Shown piece after piece: positions 36,998 through 45,417 of a stretch of 64,000 bases of DNA. Below the pieces are notes generated by a model. That model searched no databases and was not told the DNA's origin. It saw only the letters and a program-made list of their open reading frames with translations. Origin of the DNA: an uncultured Photobacterium sp. (GTDB lineage Bacteria > Pseudomonadota > Gammaproteobacteria > Enterobacterales > Vibrionaceae); assembly GCF_947039875.1 (NCBI RefSeq), contig NZ_CAMRAN010000008.1:1-64000 (forward strand), in the 5' to 3' direction. The position numbers were made by a program, and so were the translations under genes. How positions within the stretch are numbered: the first letter of the stretch is position 1; every line of letters starts with the position of its first letter.

Positions 36998-37645
36998 ATG
37001 CAAGAATTTATCGCATTCAACGAACAACGTGCTGAAATCTACTGGTGGATGTCTTCACTTTTCGCCCGTGAATTAAGTGATGCAGATCTACATGAATACC
37101 ATGGCGGTGAGATGTATACGTTCCTGTCTGGTCTTGGTATGACTGAGGAATTAAAAGCACCTGTCGATACTTTCCGTGCTGCTATAAAAAAATCACATGC
37201 ACGTAGTGACGAACAACTAGAACTTGCTGCTGATTTTTGTGGTTTATTTTTAAGCACGCCAAAATCAGGGGCGTTGCCTTACGCATCAATGTATGTCGGT
37301 AAAACAGGCTTACTAAACGATAAGCCAGCACAAGAAATGCATGAGCTTATGGCATCATTTGATATTGCCCAACGCAAAGAATTTAATGAACCCGCAGATC
37401 ATCTTGCGATTGAATTAGACTTTATGGGCAATTTAATCATCATGGGTAATCAGCAACAGACAGAAGAACAACGTGAAGCATTAATGCAATCACAGCTGTC
37501 ATTCATCAACACCATGCTATTAAACTGGTTACCCTTATTTGCTAAAGAATGTCAGCTTCGAGACCAGTTTGGTTTCTATGCTGCAGCTGCAAATCTATTA
37601 CTTGCTTTTTGTGTGCTTGATAAGAAATTTCTTGTTGGTGAGTAA
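36998..37645 (+). CDS. torD: TorA-specific chaperone TorD
   Basis: 215 residues, all-helical. A cytoplasmic chaperone that binds the TorA Tat signal and helps cofactor insertion. The family motif region ENEPADHLAIELDFM appears as FNEPADHLAIELDFMGNL. The start at 36998 has a GGAGTG Shine-Dalgarno at ideal spacing, better than the ATG five codons upstream. Unusually it is isolated from torCA by a strong terminator. Confidence 0.92.
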   Translation: MQEFIAFNEQRAEIYWWMSSLFARELSDADLHEYHGGEMYTFLSGLGMTEELKAPVDTFRAAIKKSHARSDEQLELAADFCGLFLSTPKSGALPYASMYVGKTGLLNDKPAQEMHELMASFDIAQRKEFNEPADHLAIELDFMGNLIIMGNQQQTEEQREALMQSQLSFINTMLLNWLPLFAKECQLRDQFGFYAAAANLLLAFCVLDKKFLVGE

Positions 37646-37671
37646 GCTTATTTAGCCAATCTTACCCATTA

Positions 37672-37708
37672 AAAACGCCTTTATTTAATCAAATAAGGGC
37701 GTTTTTTG
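37672..37708 (+). terminator. torD terminator
   Basis: AAAACGCCTTTATTT pairs with AAATAAGGGCGTTTT, followed by a T-run. Confidence 0.85.
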
Positions 37709-37975
37709 TGCCGTATTACTAAAAAAATCTAATTTTAGAATTTCCTCAATTATCCCTTCAGAATATTTATATTTTAATTCGCTTTTATATTGCATAACCC
37801 CGCATCTCATTGATCAATCGCCAAAATCACACATCCAAATAAAAACATTAACTATCATAGCGTTACCAAGAAAATAATATCGAAATGCCTTGAAATAATA
37901 GCCATTATCATTATCCAAGCGTTAATTTATGCATAGCATCATTTTTGACTTTTTATATTGTCACACAAATTTTCA

Positions 37976-38016
37976 AAATCTGATGTAGATCAAATATTTG
38001 TATTGATTTAAGTCAT
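37976..38016 (+). promoter_or_regulatory. CRP-like and FNR-like sites upstream of the hydrogenase operon
   Basis: AAATCTGATGTAGATCAAATAT (37976-37997) follows the CRP pattern TGTGA-N6-TCACA with two mismatches. TTGATTTAAGTCAT (38003-38016) follows the FNR pattern TTGAT-N4-ATCAA with two mismatches. Both lie 58-98 bp before the first hydrogenase gene, fitting anaerobic induction. The rest of 37709-38073 is AT-rich without a gene. Confidence 0.45.
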
Positions 38017-38073
38017 AAAATTAAACAGTAATACTTCCAAAGTATATTTAATCATAGCTAACAAGGTTGATAG

Positions 38074-39210
38074 ATGGATTCGCATGCAGCCCTTTTTGAA
38101 CTCGGCCAAAAACGTCTTGCCGAGCTTCGAAAAATGAAACCTCTTCGTGAGGGTTCTTTTCAGAAAAAACTTGAAAAAAATGGCATTACCCGTCGTGACT
38201 TCATGATTTGGAGTGCAACCATCACTTCATTACTGGCACTCCCCCTACCTTTTAGTACCATGGTTGCCGAAGCTGCAGAGCTTTCAGATCGTGTACCACT
38301 TATATGGTTGAGCCTTGCCGAATGTACTGGTTGTTCAGAATCATTGGTACGTAGTACTACACCAGATATTAGTACATTACTGTTTGAACATGTGTCGCTT
38401 GAATACCAAGAAGTGCTCATGGCGGCCGCTGGCGATCAAGCAGAAGAAAACCTTGATAACGCAATGAAAGCCTACAAAGGTCAATACCTACTTGCCGCTG
38501 AAGGTGCCGTACCAACAGCTAACAACGGTACTTTCCTTACCTTAGGTAGCAAAGCTGAAACTGGCATGTCATTAATTAAACGCGTTGCCGCAGATGCAGC
38601 CGCGGTTATTTGTGTGGGTACATGTTCATCTTTCGGTGGTGTACAAGCCGCACGCCCTAACCCAACCGGCGCAAAAAGTGTTGGTACGGTTATTGACCGT
38701 CCTGTGGTTAACGTTGCTGGTTGTCCACCAAACCCTGCCAACATTACCGGTACATTAATGTACTTCATTATGTTTGGTCGCCTGCCTGCATTGGATATTT
38801 TCAACCGTCCTAAATGGGCTTATGGCGCACGTGTTCATGATAACTGTGAGCGTCGTGGTCACTTTGATGCAGGTGAATTCGTAACTCAGTTTGGTGATGA
38901 TAATGCCAAACAAGGTTACTGCTTATTTAAAATGGGTTGTAAAGGCCCTTACACTTATAACAACTGCCCTACAGAGCGTTTTAATGCTCACACCAGCTGG
39001 CCAGTACTTGCAGGTCATGGTTGTATCGGTTGTTCTGAACCTGATTTCTGGGATGACATGGCAGATTTCGAAAAGCCATTAAGCCGTCAACCTGTCCATG
39101 GTTTAGATGCAACCGCAGATACCATTGGTGCCGTTATTTTAGGTGTCACTGCCGTTGGTATTGGTGCACACGCCGTCAGCAGTATTTTTGCTAAAAAAGT
39201 CGAGGAATAA
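38074..39210 (+). CDS. hyaA: [NiFe]-hydrogenase small subunit
   Basis: 378 residues. The electron-transfer subunit carrying three Fe-S clusters, facing the periplasm. The twin-arginine signal TRRDFM (Arg40-Arg41) exports the folded dimer. Cluster ligands are seen in ECTGCSESL, VGTCSSFGGV, GCPPNPAN, HDNCERRGHFD, GCKGPYTYNNCP and HGCIGCSEPDFW. A C-terminal hydrophobic helix (GAVILGVTAVGIGAHAV) anchors it to the membrane. It opens a tight five-gene operon. This pattern is a group 1 respiratory uptake hydrogenase. Confidence 0.95.
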   Translation: MDSHAALFELGQKRLAELRKMKPLREGSFQKKLEKNGITRRDFMIWSATITSLLALPLPFSTMVAEAAELSDRVPLIWLSLAECTGCSESLVRSTTPDISTLLFEHVSLEYQEVLMAAAGDQAEENLDNAMKAYKGQYLLAAEGAVPTANNGTFLTLGSKAETGMSLIKRVAADAAAVICVGTCSSFGGVQAARPNPTGAKSVGTVIDRPVVNVAGCPPNPANITGTLMYFIMFGRLPALDIFNRPKWAYGARVHDNCERRGHFDAGEFVTQFGDDNAKQGYCLFKMGCKGPYTYNNCPTERFNAHTSWPVLAGHGCIGCSEPDFWDDMADFEKPLSRQPVHGLDATADTIGAVILGVTAVGIGAHAVSSIFAKKVEE

Positions 39211-39213
39211 TTC

Positions 39214-40917
39214 ATGAGCAAGCGCGTCGTTATCGATCCCATTACTCGTATCGAAGGCCACTTACGCATCGAAGTTGAACTTGATGCGAATAACGTGATC
39301 AACAAAGCATGGGCATCTTCTACCCTATTTCGTGGTCTTGAAATTATCATGAAAGGTCGTACACCATACGATGTAGGCCTATTAATGCAACGCATCTGTG
39401 GTGTATGTACATCATCACACTACCTATGTGGTACGTTAGCGGTTGAAGATGCAATCAATGCCCAAGTGCCTATTAACGCGAAATACATTCGCAGCTTAAT
39501 TTTAACTACCATACAATTGCATGACCACATTGTGCATTTCTACATTCTGCATGGTCTAGATTGGATAGATGTTGTATCAGCATTAAGTGCCGATCCTGCT
39601 AAAGCTGCGGCTGAGGCAATGAAATATTCAGCAACACCAATAGCTGCTGGTGAAGGTGATTTACGTGCTGCACAAGAAAAAGTACAGGGCTTAGTCAATA
39701 CAGGTAAGTTAGGTCCATTTGCTAATGCTTATTGGGGCAACAAAACGTACAAATTCACCCCAGAGCAAAACTTAATCGGTTTAAGCCACTACCTTAAAGC
39801 ACTAGAAATTCAGCGTATTGCCGCAGAATGCATGGCTGTTTGGGGCGGTAAAAATCCACATCCACAATCGATTGTTGTTGGTGGCGTAACCTGTGTGCGT
39901 GACATGTTAGACCCTGCTCGTCTACAAGAATTTAAACAAAAATATCAACATGTTGCAGATTTTGTTGAACGCGCATATCAAGCCGATATTTTAATGGCGG
40001 CAGCGGCTTACGGTACAGCGCCAAGTGTTCTTGGTGGCTGTAACGTTGATACCTTCATGTGCAGTGAATCTATTTTACTTAACCAAGATGATCACCTTTT
40101 TGTCAGTGGCGTTATTCGTAATAAAGATTTATCTAAAGCTGAAAAGGTTGATATTAATCTGATTGCGGAAGATGTGACTCACTCATGGTATGACGCAAAT
40201 AAGCCTCAGCATCCATACGATGGCACCACCATTCCTGAGCATACACCGTTTATTGAACGCGATACCATTGTTGGTAAACGTCCGACAATCAACGAAGCGG
40301 GTAAATATTCTTGGGTGAAATCACCACGTTACAATGGCGAACCTGTAGAAGTTGGCCCACTTGCAACCATGGTAGTTAACTACGCTCAAGGCAACCCACG
40401 CGTAACACCGATTGTAAACGAATTCCTGAAACAAACAGGTCTTCCTGCTGGTGCGTTATTTACTACACTAGGTCGTACTGCAGCACGTATGTTACATACG
40501 CTAACCATCTCTCGTCATGGTTTAGAAACCTTTGAATCTATGGTGACTAACCTCAATTCAGATCATACCACTTACATTGAACCAACCATTGATCCTGATA
40601 AAGAATACAAAGGTGTCGGTATTATTGAAGCACCGCGTGGTTTCTTGAGTCACTGGTTACGCATTAAAGATGCAAAAGTTGAAAACTACCAAGCAGTAGT
40701 ACCAACAACATGGAACGCAGGTCCTATTGATGGTAACGGCAAAGTAGGTCCATACGAAGCATCGTTAGTGGGTTTACACCTTGAAGATCCGAAAAAACCG
40801 CTAGAAGTATTGCGTGTTATTCACTCATTTGATCCTTGCATGGCGTGCTCAGTACACGTAATGGATTACAAAGGCCAATCATTAAGTGAATTCCGTATTC
40901 CAGCTCAGGCTATGTAA
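39214..40917 (+). CDS. hyaB: [NiFe]-hydrogenase large subunit
   Basis: 567 residues. Catalytic subunit binding the Ni-Fe(CN)2CO centre that oxidises H2. The four Ni/Fe cysteines lie in RICGVCTSSH near the N-terminus and DPCMACSVH near the C-terminus. After the final His there is a 15-residue tail (VMDYKGQSLSEFRIPAQAM region), which the maturation protease removes once nickel is inserted. Three bases separate it from hyaA. Exported with HyaA by the Tat route, as it has no signal of its own. Confidence 0.96.
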   Translation: MSKRVVIDPITRIEGHLRIEVELDANNVINKAWASSTLFRGLEIIMKGRTPYDVGLLMQRICGVCTSSHYLCGTLAVEDAINAQVPINAKYIRSLILTTIQLHDHIVHFYILHGLDWIDVVSALSADPAKAAAEAMKYSATPIAAGEGDLRAAQEKVQGLVNTGKLGPFANAYWGNKTYKFTPEQNLIGLSHYLKALEIQRIAAECMAVWGGKNPHPQSIVVGGVTCVRDMLDPARLQEFKQKYQHVADFVERAYQADILMAAAAYGTAPSVLGGCNVDTFMCSESILLNQDDHLFVSGVIRNKDLSKAEKVDINLIAEDVTHSWYDANKPQHPYDGTTIPEHTPFIERDTIVGKRPTINEAGKYSWVKSPRYNGEPVEVGPLATMVVNYAQGNPRVTPIVNEFLKQTGLPAGALFTTLGRTAARMLHTLTISRHGLETFESMVTNLNSDHTTYIEPTIDPDKEYKGVGIIEAPRGFLSHWLRIKDAKVENYQAVVPTTWNAGPIDGNGKVGPYEASLVGLHLEDPKKPLEVLRVIHSFDPCMACSVHVMDYKGQSLSEFRIPAQAM

Positions 40918-40930
40918 CTAAGGATTTATC

Positions 40931-41677
40931 ATGTCAACAGATACCGTGTTGTATAAACGATCCTATGTATTTTCATTCGTTATCCGTTTATGTCACTGGT
41001 TACGTGCCTTTGCGATTTTTGGGTTAGTTATTACTGGCTTTTATATTGCTTGGCCGTTTTTAGTCGCACCCGATAGCACCAACGTGCTTGAACAAGGCTG
41101 GATCCGTTTAGCGCACGAGGTATTAGGCTTTGTTTTAATTGCCGTGACCTTAATTCGTGTCTATCTGTTCTTTTTCAGCCATAGTAATGTTGAACGTCGC
41201 TCAATTCAGGACATCATCAGTCCAAAAAGCTGGGTAAAGCAGATCAAAGCCTATTTTTGGATGGGTAATGCACCCCACCATGGCGCTTATGGTCCATTGC
41301 AACTCATGGTTTATGCAGGGATTTCTATCGCTGCCATCTTCATGTGTGTGACTGGCTTAACGCTATATGCTAATGTATACCACTTAGGTATTGGTGGCAT
41401 GATGTGGGAACCTGCTCAATGGGTCGCATACGCGATGGGCGGGTTAGATGAAGTGCGTAAATGGCACCATTACATTACTTGGGCATTCATTATTTTTGTA
41501 TTGATCCACGTGTATATGGTGATTTGGACAGGGATCCGTTTCCGTAACGGTTCAGCTGATGCCATTATGTCTGGTTACGATTACCACCCAGTAAACGTAA
41601 AAAAAGCAGATAAAGGCAATCATCCCGTCCAGCATCATGCTCACCACAATAGTCATTCAAAAAATAAAGGCCACTAG
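40931..41677 (+). CDS. hyaC: Hydrogenase b-type cytochrome subunit
   Basis: 248 residues with four membrane helices and histidines typical of the HyaC/HupC dihaem cytochrome b family (RLCHWLRAFAIFG, LAHEVLGF, KWHHYITW). It passes electrons from HyaA to the quinone pool. The C-terminus is unusually His-rich (HPVQHHAHHNSHSKNKGH), which might bind nickel or another metal. Located 13 bp after hyaB. Confidence 0.93.
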   Translation: MSTDTVLYKRSYVFSFVIRLCHWLRAFAIFGLVITGFYIAWPFLVAPDSTNVLEQGWIRLAHEVLGFVLIAVTLIRVYLFFFSHSNVERRSIQDIISPKSWVKQIKAYFWMGNAPHHGAYGPLQLMVYAGISIAAIFMCVTGLTLYANVYHLGIGGMMWEPAQWVAYAMGGLDEVRKWHHYITWAFIIFVLIHVYMVIWTGIRFRNGSADAIMSGYDYHPVNVKKADKGNHPVQHHAHHNSHSKNKGH

Positions 41678-41682
41678 CGCAA

Positions 41683-42231
41683 ATGAAGATATTGCTGCTT
41701 GGTATTGGCAATGTCTTGTACGCCGACGAAGGAGTCGGCGTACATTTCGTCAATTATCTCACAGAAAATTACCGCTTTACGCACTCCGACCATCAAATTG
41801 ATCTTATTGATGGCGGTACGTTAGCACATTGTCTTATCCCAACATTAACCCAATACGACCACCTTGTTGTGGTTGATACTGTTAATGCCGCCGATGTAGA
41901 TGCTGGTGAAGTGTATTTCTTTGACTTTGATAAAGCCCCTGCTGAAATCGATTGGCAAGGCAGTGCTCACGAAGTTGAAATGCTACAAACATTAATCATG
42001 ATGGAATTGGTTGGCGATCGTCCCAAAACCTATGTTTTAGGCGTTACACCAACAGTGTTAGAGCCAATGCATATGGGTCTAACATCTAAAATTAATGCTG
42101 CAATACCGATTATGGAGTCTGCATTGCTTAAACACCTTTCAGCACTCGACATAGATTGCGAAAAAGTGAACAATATTGATATTAACAGCCTGATTCCAAC
42201 AGCTTACAAGCGAGGTATTGAACAACAATGA
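41683..42231 (+). CDS. hyaD: Hydrogenase maturation protease (HyaD/HybD family)
   Basis: 182 residues. A nickel-sensing endopeptidase that trims the large-subunit C-terminus. The family start ILLLGIGNVLYADEGVGVH holds the metal-binding Glu, and VVVDTVNAAD and GSAHEVEML hold the other ligands (Asp and His). It lies 5 bp after hyaC and overlaps the next gene by 4 bp. Confidence 0.93.
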   Translation: MKILLLGIGNVLYADEGVGVHFVNYLTENYRFTHSDHQIDLIDGGTLAHCLIPTLTQYDHLVVVDTVNAADVDAGEVYFFDFDKAPAEIDWQGSAHEVEMLQTLIMMELVGDRPKTYVLGVTPTVLEPMHMGLTSKINAAIPIMESALLKHLSALDIDCEKVNNIDINSLIPTAYKRGIEQQ

Positions 42232-43970
42232 AATTAATTCAGTTTTCTTTTACTTGTTCACGTCCTGTACCATTTTATGCTCAATTATGTAACGATTACC
42301 TAGCAAAACAACAGTTAGAAATCACTATTGGCTATGAAAAAAATCGTTATATCATTGAAGCGGTTGGCACTCAGCCACAACTTGAAGCACTAGCAGACCA
42401 AATAGCAAAAGATTTTTTACTGTCTATTTGGCTGATTGACTCTTCAATTAAAGAAATTCGTCACCGTGAAGGTCGTATTGTTCCCTTAATAACAACTGCG
42501 CATAATCTGCCTTTCTGTAGTTATTGCGAACCCGCTCTTGGTGATAATCAATCTGAACTCTTTGGTGAGATTGGCATTACCTGTTCCCATTGCCATGGTG
42601 AACAACTGGTTGATTCATCAATTAGTAGTGAGCAAATTCAGCAATGGGCTGATACGGTAATGAACACGGGTCATGTTAGCTTTAGCTTACCGCTGCCTAA
42701 CAACCAACAACACGAGTTTCATCTAAGCCGTGGCCCTATTGCTGCAACACAGCACCAGCGTCAACAAGTTATTATCTGTAACCCTAATAATGTACCGATG
42801 CATTTTATCGTGCCATCAATCCATGTATTAGCGTTATCGAGCTTAGAAAAACCCCGTGTCACTGTTCGCGCTAAACGTCACCATGCTCAGCTTGATCAAC
42901 CCTTGTATGATCTTTGCTTTAGCTACAATCGCGTATTAACAGTACTCACTGAAATACTGCGTGTGCGTGGTATCGATTATTTACACATTGAAACCAATCA
43001 TCAACAACCATTAATTGCACGCATCAATAAAGGCTGGAGTCAGGTTTGTAGCGATCCTGCTATTCATCCTCTCGTGCCGTTTAAATCGGTTGAGCCTTTG
43101 CACGATCAAGCTTGCATCAATGGCCTAAACGCCTATTGGAGCAAACGTCGCATTAGGTTTGATTACCAATCTAATCATGCTAATGATGTTCCCGCTCATA
43201 CCTTGCCTATCTGTGCATTGCATGGCGGAATGTTAGAATCAGGTGTTGGCCGTCATAGTGCCGCGATTTATTTTAGTCGTTATGCTGCTGGTGAAATTGT
43301 CAGCCAAGATAAATTTACTCGTACAGATACGTTCTTAGTAATGCCTACCCTGCCACATTCTGGCGCAGAAATGATTGCAGTATTAGCTGCGGGTGAGCAA
43401 GCGGATGTTTTAGCTAAATTTAAGCAGCAAATACCGGTGAGTTATAATGATCTTAACAAGCTAGTCTTGAATGAGTGTAATGATCAACTTTCAGGCTTAT
43501 TTGCTGTTGTCGCAACGGTTCTTGGCCTGTCAAAATCGGGGCATGATAGCGTTCAATATCTTAACGATGCACTGATTGCTAAATCACTACACAATGATAG
43601 TAACCAAGGTCATCGTGTTGATTTTTCATTAGATATGGTAAATAGCAAACGCACCATTGATTGGGCAAAAATGCTCGGCAGTTTAATGAGCTTTAGCTTA
43701 GTGGTTGATGAAGTCGATTACGACAAACTCGCCTTTGGTGTAATGGACTCATTAGCTGATTATATTGCTAACTGGATCGAACGTATGGACGAAACCACAG
43801 GCATTAAAGCCGTTACCCTTGCAGGTAGTGACTTTGCTAATGAAGTGCTAGCAGATCGCATCTGCTTACGTGTAGGTAAGAATTACCCTATCGTAACAAA
43901 CCGCAAGTTAGAGCTTGATGGTAGCAACTTAAGTGCTGGTGCATTGTTCTTGAAACTGCGCCGCCGTTAA
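42228..43970 (+). CDS. Divergent HypF-like hydrogenase-associated protein
   Basis: 580 residues, translationally coupled to hyaD (ATGA overlap). The outline recalls HypF: an N-terminal acylphosphatase-like stretch (1-90), one zinc-finger pair (Cys97/Cys100 and Cys119/Cys122), a middle domain, and a C-terminal segment LAGSDFANEVLADRICLRV resembling the last HypF block. But it is shorter than HypF (about 750), lacks the acylphosphatase signature VQGVGFRP, lacks the second zinc-finger pair, and has no HHHAH carbamoyl-transfer motif. It may be an operon-specific accessory factor rather than an active HypF. I cannot assign a reaction. Confidence 0.6.
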   Translation: MKLIQFSFTCSRPVPFYAQLCNDYLAKQQLEITIGYEKNRYIIEAVGTQPQLEALADQIAKDFLLSIWLIDSSIKEIRHREGRIVPLITTAHNLPFCSYCEPALGDNQSELFGEIGITCSHCHGEQLVDSSISSEQIQQWADTVMNTGHVSFSLPLPNNQQHEFHLSRGPIAATQHQRQQVIICNPNNVPMHFIVPSIHVLALSSLEKPRVTVRAKRHHAQLDQPLYDLCFSYNRVLTVLTEILRVRGIDYLHIETNHQQPLIARINKGWSQVCSDPAIHPLVPFKSVEPLHDQACINGLNAYWSKRRIRFDYQSNHANDVPAHTLPICALHGGMLESGVGRHSAAIYFSRYAAGEIVSQDKFTRTDTFLVMPTLPHSGAEMIAVLAAGEQADVLAKFKQQIPVSYNDLNKLVLNECNDQLSGLFAVVATVLGLSKSGHDSVQYLNDALIAKSLHNDSNQGHRVDFSLDMVNSKRTIDWAKMLGSLMSFSLVVDEVDYDKLAFGVMDSLADYIANWIERMDETTGIKAVTLAGSDFANEVLADRICLRVGKNYPIVTNRKLELDGSNLSAGALFLKLRRR

Positions 43971-43990
43971 GGTTTTATTTTATTGAATTA

Positions 43991-44024
43991 AATAGCCCCA
44001 TTGCTGTTAGTGATGGGGCTTTTT
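43991..44024. terminator. Terminator of the hydrogenase operon
   Basis: TAGCCCCAT pairs with ATGGGGCTT and is followed by TTTTTTG. It also faces the convergent methyltransferase gene. Confidence 0.88.
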
Positions 44025-44031
44025 TGTGGGG

Positions 44032-45342
44032 TTATTTTTTATCGAGTTTTTTTAGAGTAATTACTAATTGCTCTGCTACAGCATCAATAACTTTCATACA
44101 TACAGAATTACCAAATTGCTTATATATTTGACCTTGTGATACAGCATCAACAATAAAGTTATGAGGAAAACCTTGTAAATTTGCACACTCTCTTGGTGTT
44201 AACTTTCTTGGATTTTTATCAAGATGGCTTTGATCAATTAGTATTTCAGATCCATCTTTATAATAGCGTGCACTTATTGTATTTGTATATTCGCTTTCAG
44301 CATTGAATAACGAATAACCAAAACCATTCCCTTTTGTTTTATGCTCTTCTTTACGTTTTTTATGCCCAGTCCACAACTTATCAGAAATAGTAAAACGATC
44401 TTTATCGTGCTTGTCTTTATCGACATATAATTCAATCTGAGGCTGTAGAATATCACCTACACGAGTTGTGGTTTTTTCACCAATAGGCCAAGTAAAGATA
44501 TCTTCAAGTTTTATATTTTCATCTAAACCAAATGCATCACGATCAAATCCAACAAAAAAGACTCGTTCCCTATTTTGTGGGATTCCAAAATCACCTGCAC
44601 GTAAAACTTTTACATCAACGCAGTAATTCAGCTTTTTAGATAATGCACTACGAGCATCTTCACTCATAGGTACATCAGTTGGAATCTCTTGCTCAAATTC
44701 ACCACGCAAAATAGCCAAAATGGTTTTTAACGTTTCACCTTTATTATGGCTTTGAATTTGCTTAACATTTTCAAGTAAAAATGCTTTTGGTCTTTTTTCT
44801 GCGAGAATACGCTGAATTTCAAAAAACATGGTTCCACGTGTATCACTAAAACCTTGTTTTAATCCAGCTTGTGAAAATGCTTGGCAAGGAAATCCGCCAA
44901 GCAAAACATCGTGATCTGGAATGTCTTTTGTTTTGATCTGAGTAATGTCACCATTGGGCATTTCACCGTAATTAGCAAGATAAGTTTTTTGTGCAAACTT
45001 ATCCCATTCTGATGTAAATACACAATGTCCGTTTAATTTTTGAAATGGCAACCTAATACCACCAATACCTGCAAATAGATCGATAAAGCTAAAATCTGAA
45101 TCCGAAAGTGATTTTTGCTTAAAAGGAGCATTGTTATGGTGTTCTTTTAATTCATATTCTAAATTTAGAATTGCGTTCCACTTTGCCTTGGTTGGTTCAT
45201 GCTCACCTTTCTCCCAGCCTCGTACTGTTCGCTCGCCTGTCGAGTTTAAACCTAAAAGATTTGCGACTTCTGTTGCTCCAAGTCCAAGTTTTGATCTTAA
45301 AGTTTTGATATATTCAGCTTTATTTATAATTACAGTTGTCAT
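44032..45342 (-). CDS. DNA (cytosine-5) methyltransferase with N-terminal HTH
   Basis: 436 residues. It methylates cytosine C5 to protect host sites from the neighbouring restriction genes. Residues 1-65 form an XRE-like helix-turn-helix (LGLGATEVANLLGLNSTGERTVRGWEKG). Methyltransferase motifs follow in order: I, FIDLFAGIGGIRL; IV, GGFPCQAFSQAG with catalytic Cys153; VI, LLENV; VIII, QNRERVFFVGF; X, FGNSV. The HTH suggests self-regulation, and an imperfect palindrome lies in the 75-bp divergent promoter. The recognition site cannot be read from sequence. The gene is lower in GC than the adjoining hydrogenase genes. Confidence 0.92.
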   Translation of the reverse strand: MTTVIINKAEYIKTLRSKLGLGATEVANLLGLNSTGERTVRGWEKGEHEPTKAKWNAILNLEYELKEHHNNAPFKQKSLSDSDFSFIDLFAGIGGIRLPFQKLNGHCVFTSEWDKFAQKTYLANYGEMPNGDITQIKTKDIPDHDVLLGGFPCQAFSQAGLKQGFSDTRGTMFFEIQRILAEKRPKAFLLENVKQIQSHNKGETLKTILAILRGEFEQEIPTDVPMSEDARSALSKKLNYCVDVKVLRAGDFGIPQNRERVFFVGFDRDAFGLDENIKLEDIFTWPIGEKTTTRVGDILQPQIELYVDKDKHDKDRFTISDKLWTGHKKRKEEHKTKGNGFGYSLFNAESEYTNTISARYYKDGSEILIDQSHLDKNPRKLTPRECANLQGFPHNFIVDAVSQGQIYKQFGNSVCMKVIDAVAEQLVITLKKLDKK

Positions 45343-45355
45343 TAGGTATGCTTAT

Positions 45356-45394
45356 CCGGTTTTTAACCCGGCTAATACTAACACTGTATATAAT
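45356..45394. promoter_or_regulatory. Divergent promoter with operator-like palindrome
   Basis: CCGGTTT-TT-AACCCGG (45356-45371) is an imperfect palindrome located where the -35 of the restriction genes should be; their TATAAT is at 45389-45394. The methyltransferase HTH is a likely ligand. Confidence 0.45.
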
Positions 45395-45417
45395 CACATG
45401 CAATGGAATAAGGTTAT

